Positions 22,445-30,921 of a stretch of 39,558 nucleotides of DNA are shown piece by piece. Position numbers and translations under genes: made by a program. Source of the DNA: Muribaculaceae bacterium Zag1 (lineage in GTDB: Bacteria; Bacteroidota; Bacteroidia; Bacteroidales; Muribaculaceae); NCBI GenBank assembly GCA_002633115.1, contig NWBJ01000013.1, positions 1 to 39,558 of the forward strand, read 5' to 3'. The notes beneath the pieces were generated by a model, which saw only the letters and a program-made list of their open reading frames with translations, was not told the origin of the DNA and made no database searches. Numbering within the stretch: position 1 is the first letter of the stretch; each line of letters opens with the position of its first letter.

Positions 22445-23143
22445 TTATTCGATTGAATTGGGTTCGGTTCCAGCCATTGCTTTCCAGCACAGCACTGCGA
22501 TAACGGCACCCACCAGCGGACCAACGATCATGATCCAGAAATCAGCCCAAGCACCCGGGCAGAACACTGCGGGACCAAACGAACGAGCGGGGTTGACCGA
22601 GCAGTTGTCAACTGGAATGCCTACGATATTAACAAGGCCCAGAGCGAGACCGATGGCGATGCCGGCAAATTTGCCATAACCTTTCTTGGCATCAGTGGCT
22701 GCGAGCACAATCAGCACGAAGAAGAAGGTGAGCAAGCACTCGGCCAGAAGAGCCATGCCGGATGTTGCGCCGGGCTGGAGCACATTGGTTGCAAGGTCGA
22801 GTTTGCCTGGCACGGTGATGCCGCCGAAATCAAAGCCTTCGCCCATCTCCATAAACACATACAGGAAACCAGCGCCGATAGTAGCGCCGATGAGCTGCGA
22901 TACGATATACCCAATGCACTCTCCCAGAGGCATGCGGCCCGACAGCCATACGCCAAACGAAACAGCAGGATTTACGTGGCAACCCGAAATGTTGCCGATT
23001 GCATAGCAAAGGCAGAGCAACACGAGGCCAAAGCAAAGGCCGATACCCAACACACCGATTTTGGGACCGGCAAGCACTGCGCTACCGCAGGCCAGGAGGA
23101 CCAGGAACATTGTGCCTACGCCCTCTGCAAGATACTTTTTCAT
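22445..23143 (-). CDS. aqpZ: Aquaporin (MIP family, AqpZ-like)
   Basis: This 232-residue inner-membrane channel has six membrane helices and two half-helices carrying NPA at 58-60 and 184-186, with the filter arginine R187. The alignment with AqpZ is easy around GLALGLVNIVGIPVDNCSVNPARS. There the E. coli filter residues His174 and Thr183 correspond to Asn172 and Cys181, while Phe43 corresponds to Phe38. The filter is thus F/N/C/R, not the water-specific F/H/T/R, so solute range may differ from AqpZ. Glycerol channels usually have Asp after the second NPAR, which is absent here. It has its own promoter and is monocistronic. Confidence 0.9.
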   Translation of the reverse strand: MKKYLAEGVGTMFLVLLACGSAVLAGPKIGVLGIGLCFGLVLLCLCYAIGNISGCHVNPAVSFGVWLSGRMPLGECIGYIVSQLIGATIGAGFLYVFMEMGEGFDFGGITVPGKLDLATNVLQPGATSGMALLAECLLTFFFVLIVLAATDAKKGYGKFAGIAIGLALGLVNIVGIPVDNCSVNPARSFGPAVFCPGAWADFWIMIVGPLVGAVIAVLCWKAMAGTEPNSIE

Positions 23144-23187
23144 AGTCTATAAAAGAACTTATTGGTGAAACATGATGTTTATTTTAG

Positions 23188-23219
23188 CAAATGTACGGAT
23201 AATTTTACTTTCCAACAAA
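23188..23219 (-). promoter_or_regulatory. aqpZ promoter
   Basis: On the minus strand, TTTG (23219-23216), a 20-bp spacer and TACATTTG (23195-23188). Transcription would start near 23181, giving a leader of about 38 bases. Confidence 0.65.
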
Positions 23220-23232
23220 TAAAATCGACAAA

Positions 23233-23832
23233 ATGCTGACAGACTGTAATAATAATTGTAATAATAATTATGAAATAGAGTGCCATCCTTGGGCCCCGTT
23301 TATACCCGAGAAGGCCAAAATCCTAATCATGGGCACCTTTCCGCCGGGCGAAAAGCGATGGTCGATGGACTTTTACTACCCCAATCCCATCAATGATTTC
23401 TGGCGCATCATGGGCTTGATATTCCTTAATGATAAGGAGGCCATGTGGGACGCCAGTGCCAAAAGATTTGACTTAGATGCCATCAAGCGCCTGATGGCCG
23501 AAAAAGGCATAGCCCTCAATGATACCGCGCGCAAGGTAAGGCGCCTCAAGGGCAATGCTTCAGACAAATTCCTGGAGATTATTGAGCCGGTGCCATTGCA
23601 ACAGCTGCTGGCTCAGATGCCAGAATGCCATGCCGTGGCCACCACAGGCGAAAAAGCCGCCTCGGTTATCGCACAGCTTACCTCAACTCCTCTGCCCAAG
23701 ATGGGCGAAAAGGTTATTGCTGACGACTTGGCGATATGGCGCATGCCATCAACCTCGCGAGCCTATCCCTTGAAGCTTGAGCAAAAAGCCGAGTATTACC
23801 GACGCATGTTCCAATCCCTCGGAATCGTTTAA
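23233..23832 (+). CDS. DNA glycosylase of the uracil-DNA glycosylase superfamily, family-6-like
   Basis: This 199-residue protein has the UDG-superfamily motif 1 GTFPPGEKRWSMDFYYPNPINDFW (about residues 34-57) and motif 2 MPSTSRAYP (about 174-182). In both it resembles family 6 hypoxanthine-DNA glycosylases, where an Asn after the FYY-x-x-P segment is catalytic. It probably removes deaminated bases, hypoxanthine or uracil, from DNA, complementing Ung at 1737. The N-terminus is unusual: an Asn-rich stretch (CNNNCNNNY) encoded by two 12-bp repeats at 23245-23268. No later ATG precedes motif 1, so 23233 is kept. Substrate is family inference. Confidence 0.8.
   Translation: MLTDCNNNCNNNYEIECHPWAPFIPEKAKILIMGTFPPGEKRWSMDFYYPNPINDFWRIMGLIFLNDKEAMWDASAKRFDLDAIKRLMAEKGIALNDTARKVRRLKGNASDKFLEIIEPVPLQQLLAQMPECHAVATTGEKAASVIAQLTSTPLPKMGEKVIADDLAIWRMPSTSRAYPLKLEQKAEYYRRMFQSLGIV
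23245..23268 (+). repeat. 12-bp tandem repeat at the glycosylase start
   Basis: TGTAATAATAAT occurs twice in tandem (23245-23256, 23257-23268), encoding CNNN twice just after the start codon. Confidence 0.8.
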
Positions 23833-23887
23833 GGTAAGGCAAAAACCTTAATACATTATTTCCAAAAGCCAAAAACCAAAAACCGCC

Positions 23888-24361
23888 ATGAAGATTGCCC
23901 TCATCTGCATAGGCCGCACCCAACAAGGCCCGCTGCGCGAATGCATCGACAGGTATTGCGCGCGCATACCTCATTATATACCTTTTCAGATTATCGAATT
24001 GCCAGATGTCAAGACTACAAAAACCTTGACCGAACAAAAACAAAAGGAGATGGAGGGCGCAGCTCTGCTGGCCGCTCTCCAACCTGGCGACTGGCTTACG
24101 CTGCTCGATGAGAGAGGGCGCGAGTACACCTCGCGTGAATTCGCAAAGTTGCTCTCTGATAAGATGAATGTTCTGCCGGGCCGATTGGTGATGGCCATAG
24201 GTGGCCCTTATGGATTTTCACAAAAGGTTTATGATCGTGCCGATGCAATGCACTCGCTATCAAAGATGACATTTCCGCATGAGATGGTGCGCCTGTTCAT
24301 CACCGAACAAATCTACAGAGCTATGACGATCCTGCGCGGCGAACCTTATCACCACGATTAG
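23888..24361 (+). CDS. rlmH: 23S rRNA (pseudouridine-1915 N3) methyltransferase RlmH
   Basis: This 157-residue SPOUT-class methyltransferase uses SAM to methylate pseudouridine 1915 in helix 69 of 23S rRNA. The signatures are LLDERGREYTSREFA (about 74-88), the SAM-binding knot segment AIGGPYGFS (about 103-111), and the C-terminal MTFPHEMVRLFITEQIYRA ... PYHHD. Length matches the family exactly. It lies 55 bases after the glycosylase gene and could share its transcript. Its stop codon overlaps the stop of the convergent LysE-type gene by three or four bases. Confidence 0.96.
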   Translation: MKIALICIGRTQQGPLRECIDRYCARIPHYIPFQIIELPDVKTTKTLTEQKQKEMEGAALLAALQPGDWLTLLDERGREYTSREFAKLLSDKMNVLPGRLVMAIGGPYGFSQKVYDRADAMHSLSKMTFPHEMVRLFITEQIYRAMTILRGEPYHHD

Positions 24362-25002
24362 AGCACATGTTCGCACAGGCCCACCACAATGCCGATTACC
24401 GACATGATAATCAGCAATGAGCCGATGATGCGGTTGATAAGCCAAAGAGACCTCACGTTGAACCTGGCTCGTAGTTTGCTCACCAATGTGGTGACAATGT
24501 ACCACCACAGCAGCGCTCCGCCAAAGATAGTCACATAAGCCGCTATGTAATGGCCCACTTTAAATTCTGGCAATATGAAATTGAAGCGGGCGAAAAGACC
24601 TATTATAAAGAATAGTATTAGAGGATTGGAGAAGGTAAGCAGGAAACCAGTGCCGAAATCCTTCCAGTAAGTCGTGGCCGCTTGTTGGCGCGCTGTCTTG
24701 AGCGAGCGCGTAGGATTTTTGCGAAATAGGTAGATACCGAAGCAAGCCAAAACCACGCCGCCCACCAATTGCAATATGAATTGGTGGGCCTCGATCAGGT
24801 CAGTGATAAAGCTGATGCCCAAGCCTGTGAGCAAGCAGTATAGCAAATCACTAAGAGCAGCCCCTATGCCAGTGAAGAAAGCCGGAAGACGCCCCTTGCT
24901 CAAGGTGCGCTGTATCACAAGCATTCCAATCGGCCCCATTGGGGCCGAAATCAGGATGCCTATGGCTATTCCTCGCGGCAATATGTAGAGGAGTTGCTCC
25001 AT
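24358..25002 (-). CDS. LysE/RhtB family transporter
   Basis: This 214-residue inner-membrane protein has six hydrophobic segments. It carries the family start GIAIGILISAPMGPIGMLVIQRTLSKGRLPAFFTGIGAALSD, where the P-x-G-P-x-x-x-x-x-x-x-x-x-G pattern marks LysE-type amino-acid exporters. Later segments FSNPLILFFIIGLFARF and the C-terminal helix also fit. Members export lysine, arginine, homoserine or threonine, or other small molecules; the substrate cannot be read here. It starts one base after the stop of the lipoprotein gene, so the two are probably one transcript. It ends overlapping rlmH. Confidence 0.88.
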   Translation of the reverse strand: MEQLLYILPRGIAIGILISAPMGPIGMLVIQRTLSKGRLPAFFTGIGAALSDLLYCLLTGLGISFITDLIEAHQFILQLVGGVVLACFGIYLFRKNPTRSLKTARQQAATTYWKDFGTGFLLTFSNPLILFFIIGLFARFNFILPEFKVGHYIAAYVTIFGGALLWWYIVTTLVSKLRARFNVRSLWLINRIIGSLLIIMSVIGIVVGLCEHVL

Positions 25003-25003
25003 C

Positions 25004-25522
25004 CTATTTGGCGTACTGTTCTACCAATGATGGGTTAGCTATGGCTTGGCTATAAGTAATCGGCAGCGTCTTGGTCTCGATAACCCTTGCGTCAGGAATC
25101 ACGCTGTCGAGCAATTGAGTTACCGATGGTGCCTGCGGCAAATCACGGTATTGCTCATAAGTATAGGTAAGAAAAGCCGTATTGATGCTGATTCCGCCTC
25201 GACGGTCGAGCAGCCAGCCGTTGCCTACTGGGAGCGGCGTTGAGTTCTCTCTCAGATCAGTCGGGGCTGGGAAAGATGCTACGCTTTTGCCATCGGCCGA
25301 CAGTGTGATGGGCACATTGTCGTTGTAATCGCCGTTGGTCTTGTAGATGACAGCTTTGGGAATGTAGCTGGCGCTTTGGCGCTGCAAGGTTTGGGTGACC
25401 TCAGAGGCTGAGGCCTCGGTTACCAATGGCGCGTCCTTCTTGGTCGAGCATCCGGCTGTTGCCAAGATTGAGGTAGATACGGCCACTGTGAGGGCTATAT
25501 GTTGGATATTTAAATGTCGCAT
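25004..25522 (-). CDS. Hypothetical lipoprotein
   Basis: This 172-residue protein starts with a signal peptide and a relaxed lipobox (LATAGC, Cys25), as often seen in Bacteroidetes, so it is probably lipid-anchored. The mature part contains SYIPKAVIYKTNGDYNDNVPITLSADGKSVASFPAPTDL and a C-terminal segment with paired alpha/beta character. It looks globular, with no repeats and no motif I recognise. It lies one base upstream of the LysE-type transporter and probably shares its transcript. The coding pattern is good and I consider it a real gene of unknown function. Confidence 0.75.
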   Translation of the reverse strand: MRHLNIQHIALTVAVSTSILATAGCSTKKDAPLVTEASASEVTQTLQRQSASYIPKAVIYKTNGDYNDNVPITLSADGKSVASFPAPTDLRENSTPLPVGNGWLLDRRGGISINTAFLTYTYEQYRDLPQAPSVTQLLDSVIPDARVIETKTLPITYSQAIANPSLVEQYAK

Positions 25523-25547
25523 TTGGTGTTTTATTTCTTTACGGCCA

Positions 25548-25555
25548 CAAAATTA
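25548..25555 (-). promoter_or_regulatory. -7 box for the lipoprotein-LysE pair
   Basis: TAATTTTG on the minus strand (25555-25548), 26 bases before the lipoprotein ATG. TTTG at 25587-25584 is too far (28 bp) to be a normal -33 partner. Confidence 0.45.
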
Positions 25556-25631
25556 TAAAATTATCCCGACATTTTAAGTTAAACAAAGGCCAAATTTCAC
25601 GATATTGACCCATATTTAGAGAGAAATTCAT

Positions 25632-25639
25632 TAATTTTG
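25632..25639 (+). promoter_or_regulatory. aguB promoter -7 box
   Basis: TAATTTTG at 25632-25639, 45 bases before the aguB ATG. The -33 region has no exact TTTG. Confidence 0.5.
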
Positions 25640-25684
25640 CGTTATTCTTTTATTCTATAACCCTAACTCAACACTCTACGCTAC

Positions 25685-26572
25685 ATGAAATCCACTCTCA
25701 AATGCGGCTTGATACAACAAGCCAACACAGCGGACCCGCAACAAAATCGGGAGAGAATAGCCGCCAAGGTGAGAGAGCTCGCCAGCCAGGGAGCCCAGCT
25801 CATAGTCAATCAGGAATTGCACGACAGTCTGTACTTCTGCCAGTCAGAAGATGTGGAGCTATGCGACTTGGCCTCTCCGATTCCTGGCGAGGTAACAGAT
25901 TTCTATTCCAAGTTGACTAAAGAGTGCGGAGTGGTGCTCGTGACTTCGCTCTTTGAGAAGAGAGCCCCGGGCCTCTACCACAATACCGCTGTCGTCTTCG
26001 AGAAAGACGGATCGATTGCCGGGAAATACCGCAAGATGCATATTCCTGACGACCCGGCATACTATGAAAAGTTCTACTTCACCCCCGGTGACATGGGATT
26101 CGAGCCTATCGATACCTCGGTTGGCCGCTTGGGAGTGCTGGTTTGCTGGGACCAGTGGTATCCCGAGGCAGCGCGCCTGATGGCTCTGCGCGGTGCAGAA
26201 TTGCTGATATACCCCACGGCTATCGGCTGGGAGACTTCTGACCCGGAAGATGAGAAGGTACGCCAGCGCGATGCCTGGATTACCATACAACGCGGGCATG
26301 CAGTGGCCAACGGACTCCCGGTCGTTTCGGTCAACCGCGTAGGCCATGAGGCAGACCGCTCAGGCCACACTCTTGGCATAGATTTCTGGGGTACGTCGTT
26401 TGTGGCCGGCCCTCAGGGCGAATTCTTATGGCAAGCGCCCACCAATGCTGAGACCGAGGCAATTGTGGATATAGACATGCGCCGATCAGAGCATGTCAGG
26501 CGCTGGTGGCCATTCTTGCGTGATCGGCGCATTGATGCGTATTCCGGCCTCACGAGCCGTTATTTAGACTGA
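25685..26572 (+). CDS. aguB: N-carbamoylputrescine amidase
   Basis: This 295-residue nitrilase-superfamily enzyme hydrolyses N-carbamoylputrescine to putrescine, CO2 and ammonia in polyamine synthesis. The triad is E44 (NQELHDSLYF), K117 (KYRKMHIPDDP) and C154 (LVCWDQWYPEAAR). The PDDPAYYEKFYFTPGD and DQWYPEAAR wording is diagnostic of AguB rather than other nitrilases. Length is normal. Agmatine deiminase (aguA), its usual partner in Bacteroidales, is not adjacent: the next gene is lon on the opposite strand, ending four bases away. Confidence 0.93.
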   Translation: MKSTLKCGLIQQANTADPQQNRERIAAKVRELASQGAQLIVNQELHDSLYFCQSEDVELCDLASPIPGEVTDFYSKLTKECGVVLVTSLFEKRAPGLYHNTAVVFEKDGSIAGKYRKMHIPDDPAYYEKFYFTPGDMGFEPIDTSVGRLGVLVCWDQWYPEAARLMALRGAELLIYPTAIGWETSDPEDEKVRQRDAWITIQRGHAVANGLPVVSVNRVGHEADRSGHTLGIDFWGTSFVAGPQGEFLWQAPTNAETEAIVDIDMRRSEHVRRWWPFLRDRRIDAYSGLTSRYLD

Positions 26573-26576
26573 TTTG

Positions 26577-29000
26577 TCAGAGCTCAATCGGGTCAGCCAC
26601 TGGTTGATCCGTGATGGCGAAGCGCATTACATCAAGGGCAGTATTCACATAGTGGAAATCAAGCCCTTGGATATAGCGGGAGTCAATGTCTTCGATGTCT
26701 TTTCGGTTATCAGCCGATAACACGATGGTGTTGATTCCCGCGCGCTTTGCAGCCAAAATCTTCTCCTTGATTCCGCCCACGGGCAGCACCTTGCCGCGCA
26801 GAGTGATTTCGCCGGTCATGGCTATGCGCTCTCTGACTCGGCGTTGGGTGAAAGCCGAGACTATGGCAGTGGCGATAGTAATGCCAGCCGAAGGGCCGTC
26901 CTTTGGAACAGCTCCCTCGGGGAAATGCACATGCAGATTGTATTTCTCAAACAGAGCCGGGTCGATGCCAATCTGCTTGGCGTGAGCCCTCACCCATTGG
27001 TAGGCAATCGAGGCTGACTCTTTCATCACATTGCCCAGGTTGCCAGTCACAGTCTCGCTGCCCTTGCCCGGCACTAGGGATGCTTCGGCGAGCAGGATTT
27101 CTCCTCCAACCTCGGTCCAAGCCAGACCAGTCACAACTCCGGCAAATGAATTGTCTTCATATTTCTCGCGGTTGAAAGGCGCAAGGCCGAGCAGCTTCTT
27201 TAGGTCCTGCGGTTCGACTGTATCGGGAAACTCTGTGTGGCTCATTTCGGCCAGCACTTTTTTGCGACCGATTGATGACAGAGCTTTTTCGAGTTGGCGC
27301 ACTCCGCTCTCGTTGGTGTAATTCTCAATCACTGCCTTGAGGGCAGCGTCAGAAATCTTCAGTTCATTTTCCTTTAGGCCCAGACTCTCGCGAGTGCGCT
27401 TAATCAGATGCTGCTTTGCTATCTCTAATTTTTCTTCGGCCAGATATCCTGACAGATTGATAGTCTCCATGCGGTCGAGCAGAGGCTTGGGTATAGTCGA
27501 CAGTGTATTGGCAGTGGCGATGAACAACACGTGCGAGAGGTCGAAATCCACATCAATGTAATTATCGTGGAAATGGTTGTTTTGCTCGGGGTCGAGCACT
27601 TCGAGCAGGGCCGATGACGGGTCGCCCTTGTAATCTGCTCCCAGTTTGTCAACCTCGTCGAGCACGAGCACAGGATTGTTGGTCTTGGCTTTCTTGATGG
27701 CATCCATGATGCGGCCCGGCATAGCGCCGATGTATGTGCGGCGATGGCCTCTGATTTCAGCCTCGTCATGTAGTCCGCCAAGGGCCACGCGTTGGTAGCC
27801 ACGACCCATGGCGTCAGCTACTGATTTGCCAAGCGAAGTCTTGCCTACGCCAGGAGGTCCGACCAAGCAAAGGATAGGAGCCTTGCCGTCAGGCTTGTGC
27901 ATCAGCACAGCCAGCTGCTCGAGAATGCGCTCCTTCACCTTCTCCAGTCCGCTATGGTCTTGGTCGAGCGACTTGCGAGCTTTGTCGAAATCGTCATTTA
28001 TCTTGTCGGCCTTGCCCCAGGGCAAGTCGAGCACTGTCTCTATATAATTGTAGACCACAAAGTAGTCGGGGCTTTGGGGATTGAGGTGCTCGAGCTTTTG
28101 CAGCTCGCGGTCAACTGTCTCTTTGGCTTGCACGGGCAATGGCAGCTCAGCAGCCTTGGCGCGAAAGACCTCGGCGCTATTGTCCTCGCCATACAGTTGG
28201 TCGTGGATCACCTCCATCTGGCGCTGCAAGATGGCGCGGCGCTGTTCGTCATCGAGCTGTATGCGCACCTTGTTGAGGATATCGAGGCTCAGGTCGAGCT
28301 CTTGCTCTTTGAGCTTCAGGAATTTGAGCAGCTCCAATGCTCGCTCTTTGACCGAGCGCTCGGCCAACAGCCGCTGCTTGTCGGCTGGCTCGAATGGCAG
28401 ATTGGTGCACAGCATATTGACTGTCATCACCAGGTCGCCATCCTTGATTACGCTGTTGATCATGTGCATCAACGCGTCAGAGTAAGCTGGCAGTATCTTT
28501 GCTACCAGCTTTTTGATATGTTTGATTATTGTAGAGAACGATCTATCGCCATGCTCGGGAAATACGTCCTCGAGCAATTGGGCCTTGGCCATCATAGTGC
28601 CAGCTGGGAACGAGCCTCTCTGCCCAGAGCCGGTAACCTTGAATGGCATGCGGCCGTGGATAATGGCTGTCTTTTCGCCATCAGGCATCTCAATCACCTT
28701 GAGCACATCAGCCACCACGCCAGTGCGATGCATGCCGCGCCACAAGTTGGGATTCTCCTCCTCGCCATCCTTTTGGCACAGTATGCCAATGGGGGTATGG
28801 CTCTGACATGCCTTTTCGGCTATGGCCAGAGACAGTTCGCGCTTAAGGTTGACGGTGATGGTAACATCGGGAAACAGCACCACATTGCGGGTAGGCAAGA
28901 TAGCGAGGGCCTCGGTGTTTGGCTCACGGATGATAAGCTCTTCGCCCAGGTTGAATTGTTCTACTGTAATACCTATTTTGGGATTGTCGTTGTCAGTCAT
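26577..29000 (-). CDS. lon: ATP-dependent protease Lon
   Basis: This 807-residue cytoplasmic AAA+ serine protease degrades misfolded and regulatory proteins. The N-terminal substrate domain spans about 30-235, then a coiled segment. Walker A GPPGVGKT is at 381-388 and Walker [10 protein letters not shown] at 445-453. The C-terminal protease domain has the Ser704 (PKDGPSAG) and Lys747 (GGIKEK) dyad. All catalytic residues are present and length is normal. It is monocistronic with a strong promoter at 29026-29057 and a leader of about 20 bases. I saw no heat-shock CIRCE element. A long antisense frame opposite its N-terminal half is a codon-pattern shadow. Confidence 0.97.
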   Translation of the reverse strand: MTDNDNPKIGITVEQFNLGEELIIREPNTEALAILPTRNVVLFPDVTITVNLKRELSLAIAEKACQSHTPIGILCQKDGEEENPNLWRGMHRTGVVADVLKVIEMPDGEKTAIIHGRMPFKVTGSGQRGSFPAGTMMAKAQLLEDVFPEHGDRSFSTIIKHIKKLVAKILPAYSDALMHMINSVIKDGDLVMTVNMLCTNLPFEPADKQRLLAERSVKERALELLKFLKLKEQELDLSLDILNKVRIQLDDEQRRAILQRQMEVIHDQLYGEDNSAEVFRAKAAELPLPVQAKETVDRELQKLEHLNPQSPDYFVVYNYIETVLDLPWGKADKINDDFDKARKSLDQDHSGLEKVKERILEQLAVLMHKPDGKAPILCLVGPPGVGKTSLGKSVADAMGRGYQRVALGGLHDEAEIRGHRRTYIGAMPGRIMDAIKKAKTNNPVLVLDEVDKLGADYKGDPSSALLEVLDPEQNNHFHDNYIDVDFDLSHVLFIATANTLSTIPKPLLDRMETINLSGYLAEEKLEIAKQHLIKRTRESLGLKENELKISDAALKAVIENYTNESGVRQLEKALSSIGRKKVLAEMSHTEFPDTVEPQDLKKLLGLAPFNREKYEDNSFAGVVTGLAWTEVGGEILLAEASLVPGKGSETVTGNLGNVMKESASIAYQWVRAHAKQIGIDPALFEKYNLHVHFPEGAVPKDGPSAGITIATAIVSAFTQRRVRERIAMTGEITLRGKVLPVGGIKEKILAAKRAGINTIVLSADNRKDIEDIDSRYIQGLDFHYVNTALDVMRFAITDQPVADPIEL

Positions 29001-29025
29001 CTATACATGTAATAATTCCTACACG

Positions 29026-29057
29026 CAAAATTACTCAATTTCTGCCATTTTACCAAA
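29026..29057 (-). promoter_or_regulatory. lon promoter
   Basis: On the minus strand, TTTG (29057-29054), a 20-bp spacer and TAATTTTG (29033-29026). The transcript would start close to 29020, giving a very short leader. Confidence 0.65.
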
Positions 29058-29102
29058 AACAATGCGCCCTAATTTGGCCTCTGGGCGCTAATAAGGAGAC
29101 TT

Positions 29103-29133
29103 TTTTCGATTTATTGAAAAATATTTTCGATTT
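29103..29133 (+). promoter_or_regulatory. Paired direct repeats upstream of gdhA
   Basis: TTTTCGATTT occurs at 29103-29112 and 29124-29133, exactly 21 bp apart, just upstream of the gdhA -33 box. A near-palindrome GAAAAATATTTTC lies between them, and an inverted AAATCGA occurs at 29188-29194 in the leader. The spacing of two helical turns fits a dimeric regulator binding one DNA face. Confidence 0.4.
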
Positions 29134-29136
29134 TTC

Positions 29137-29167
29137 TTTGCGTATTCAAATTTAATGGTTAACTTTG
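29137..29167 (+). promoter_or_regulatory. gdhA promoter
   Basis: TTTG at 29137-29140, a 19-bp spacer and TAACTTTG at 29160-29167. The leader to the ATG at 29220 is about 48 bases. Confidence 0.75.
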
Positions 29168-29219
29168 CCACGTTAATCAATAAATCTAAAATCGATTAAG
29201 ACACTTAAATCAATTTACT

Positions 29220-30557
29220 ATGGATCTTAACCAAATCATGGCCGGCCTTGAGGCTAAACACCCCGGGGAGAAGGAATACTTGCAGGCAGTGCGCGAAGTG
29301 CTCCTGTCAGTACAAGACGTGTACAACCAGCACCCCGAGTTCGAGCGCAACAAAATCATCGAACGCATGGTTGAACCCGACCGCATCGTCACATTCCGCG
29401 TGACCTGGCTTGACGACAACGGCGATGTGCAAAACAACATCGGCTACCGCGTGCAGTTCAACAATGCCATTGGCCCGTACAAGGGCGGCATCCGCTTCCA
29501 CGCTTCCGTCAACCTGTCAATCCTCAAGTTCCTCGGCTTTGAGCAGACCTTCAAGAATGCCCTCACCACCCTGCCTATGGGCGGCGGCAAAGGCGGTTCC
29601 GACTTCTCGCCCCGCGGCAAGAGCGATCGTGAAATCATGCGCTTCTGCCAGGCCTTCATCCTCGGCCTCTGGAAGAATCTCGGTCCCGACCGCGACGTGC
29701 CCGCTGGCGACATCGGCGTAGGCAGCCGCGAGGTTGGATATATGTACGGCATGTACAAGCGCTTGGTCAACAAGCATGACGGCTCATTCACCGGCAAGGG
29801 TCTCGACTTCGGTGGCAGCCGCATACGTCCCGAGGCTACCGGTTTCGGTGCCCTCTATTTCGTACAGGCCATGCTCAAGCAAAAAGACGACACCATCGTC
29901 GGCAAGCGCATCGCTCTCTCTGGCTTTGGCAACGTGGCTTGGGGCGCAGCCCTCAAGGCTACCGAGCTCGGCGCCAAGGTGGTCACCATCTCTGGCCCCG
30001 ACGGATACATCTATGATCCCGAAGGCCTCAACATGGAGAAGATCAACTACATGCTCGAACTCCGCGCTTCTGGCAACGACGTAGTTGCTCCCTACGCTGA
30101 GAAATTCCCCGAATCAACATTCTTCCCCGGCCGTCGTCCGTGGGAGCAGAAGGTAGACATCGCTCTGCCTTGCGCTACCCAGAACGAAGTCAGCGGCGAA
30201 GACGCCAAGCAGCTCATCGCCAACAAGGTTGAGCTCGTGGCCGAAGTGTCAAATATGGGTTGCACCCCCGAGGCTATCGACGCATTCATCGAGAGCCGCA
30301 CAACTTATGCTCCTGGCAAGGCTGTCAACGCTGGCGGCGTAGCTACCTCAGGCCTCGAAATGAGCCAGAACGCTATGCACCTGCAGTGGAGCGCTGAGGA
30401 GGTAGATAGCCGCTTGCACGAGATCATGGCTTCGATCCATGACCAGTGCCTGCAATACGGCATCGAGCCCGACGGATACATCAACTACATGAAGGGCGCC
30501 AACATCGCCGGATTCATGAAGGTTGCTACCGCTATGATGGAGCAGGGCGTGTATTAA
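29220..30557 (+). CDS. gdhA: Glutamate dehydrogenase (NADP-type)
   Basis: This 445-residue hexameric enzyme interconverts 2-oxoglutarate plus ammonia with glutamate, the main ammonia assimilation route of gut Bacteroidales. It has the conserved GPYKGGIRFHASVNLSILKFLGFEQ block. PMGGGKGGSDFS follows, with the catalytic lysine K124, then the nucleotide-binding ALSGFGNVAWGAA glycine loop. Length and N-terminus match the bacterial 450-residue class I type. The codons are strongly C-ended, which suggests high expression. The gene has its own promoter with upstream repeats and its own terminator, so it is monocistronic and probably regulated by nitrogen or redox state; that regulation is inference. 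Confidence 0.96.
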   Translation: MDLNQIMAGLEAKHPGEKEYLQAVREVLLSVQDVYNQHPEFERNKIIERMVEPDRIVTFRVTWLDDNGDVQNNIGYRVQFNNAIGPYKGGIRFHASVNLSILKFLGFEQTFKNALTTLPMGGGKGGSDFSPRGKSDREIMRFCQAFILGLWKNLGPDRDVPAGDIGVGSREVGYMYGMYKRLVNKHDGSFTGKGLDFGGSRIRPEATGFGALYFVQAMLKQKDDTIVGKRIALSGFGNVAWGAALKATELGAKVVTISGPDGYIYDPEGLNMEKINYMLELRASGNDVVAPYAEKFPESTFFPGRRPWEQKVDIALPCATQNEVSGEDAKQLIANKVELVAEVSNMGCTPEAIDAFIESRTTYAPGKAVNAGGVATSGLEMSQNAMHLQWSAEEVDSRLHEIMASIHDQCLQYGIEPDGYINYMKGANIAGFMKVATAMMEQGVY

Positions 30558-30580
30558 TCCTTAACTCGAATCTCAATCCG

Positions 30581-30618
30581 AGCCCCTGCCGCTTTAACAG
30601 CCGCAGGGGCTTTTGTTT
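30581..30618 (+). terminator. gdhA intrinsic terminator
   Basis: AGCCCCTGC (30581-30589) and GCAGGGGCT (30603-30611) form a 9-bp GC-rich stem, extended inside by CGC/GCCG pairing and followed by TTTTGTTT. Confidence 0.9.
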
Positions 30619-30671
30619 AAAAATCGTTGACAAAAGAAAAAGTTTCACAATATATTCAACTTTATCAACGT

Positions 30672-30679
30672 TAACTTTG
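30672..30679 (+). promoter_or_regulatory. -7 box before the 52-residue gene
   Basis: TAACTTTG at 30672-30679, 70 bases before the ATG at 30750. No TTTG at the normal -33 distance. Confidence 0.5.
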
Positions 30680-30749
30680 TATCTAATATAAGATACCCTC
30701 GTGTAATCTCAAAAATAACCGTGCAACCCTCTAAAACAGCAAATTGCCT

Positions 30750-30908
30750 ATGACTGAAACCTCTACTCGCACCGGCCATCAGGTCAAAACCACAAACGAC
30801 TACAGTAAGGCCCAGCCACGGCCTAAGAATGCTACCATAGCCTTCATCAAGCAGTTTGCACGCGCTTACATGCCTGTGCCGCAGATGCCCGGCTTGGTGC
30901 TCAATTGA
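30750..30908 (+). CDS. Conserved-looking 52-residue small protein
   Basis: ATG at 30750 opens a 52-codon frame ending at TGA 30906-30908. The N-terminal half is hydrophilic (Thr, Lys, Asn, Gln). The second half contains NATIAFIKQFARAYMP and ends in a short hydrophobic LVLN. I recall similar small Bacteroidales proteins with an AFI(K/R)QFARAY core and an unknown role; this is recollection, not a search. Support comes from the promoter box upstream, the gap free of other genes between the gdhA terminator and the exonuclease, and the position 13 bases before the exonuclease ATG. It may be a short soluble helix-forming protein. Confidence 0.65.
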   Translation: MTETSTRTGHQVKTTNDYSKAQPRPKNATIAFIKQFARAYMPVPQMPGLVLN

Positions 30909-30921
30909 ACAACTTATTTTG

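Noticed and set aside
27897-29012. A 371-codon frame antisense to lon
   Set aside because: It lies opposite the conserved, fully motif-bearing lon gene, is rich in Leu, His and Gln as expected from reversed codons, and has no promoter or recognisable domain.
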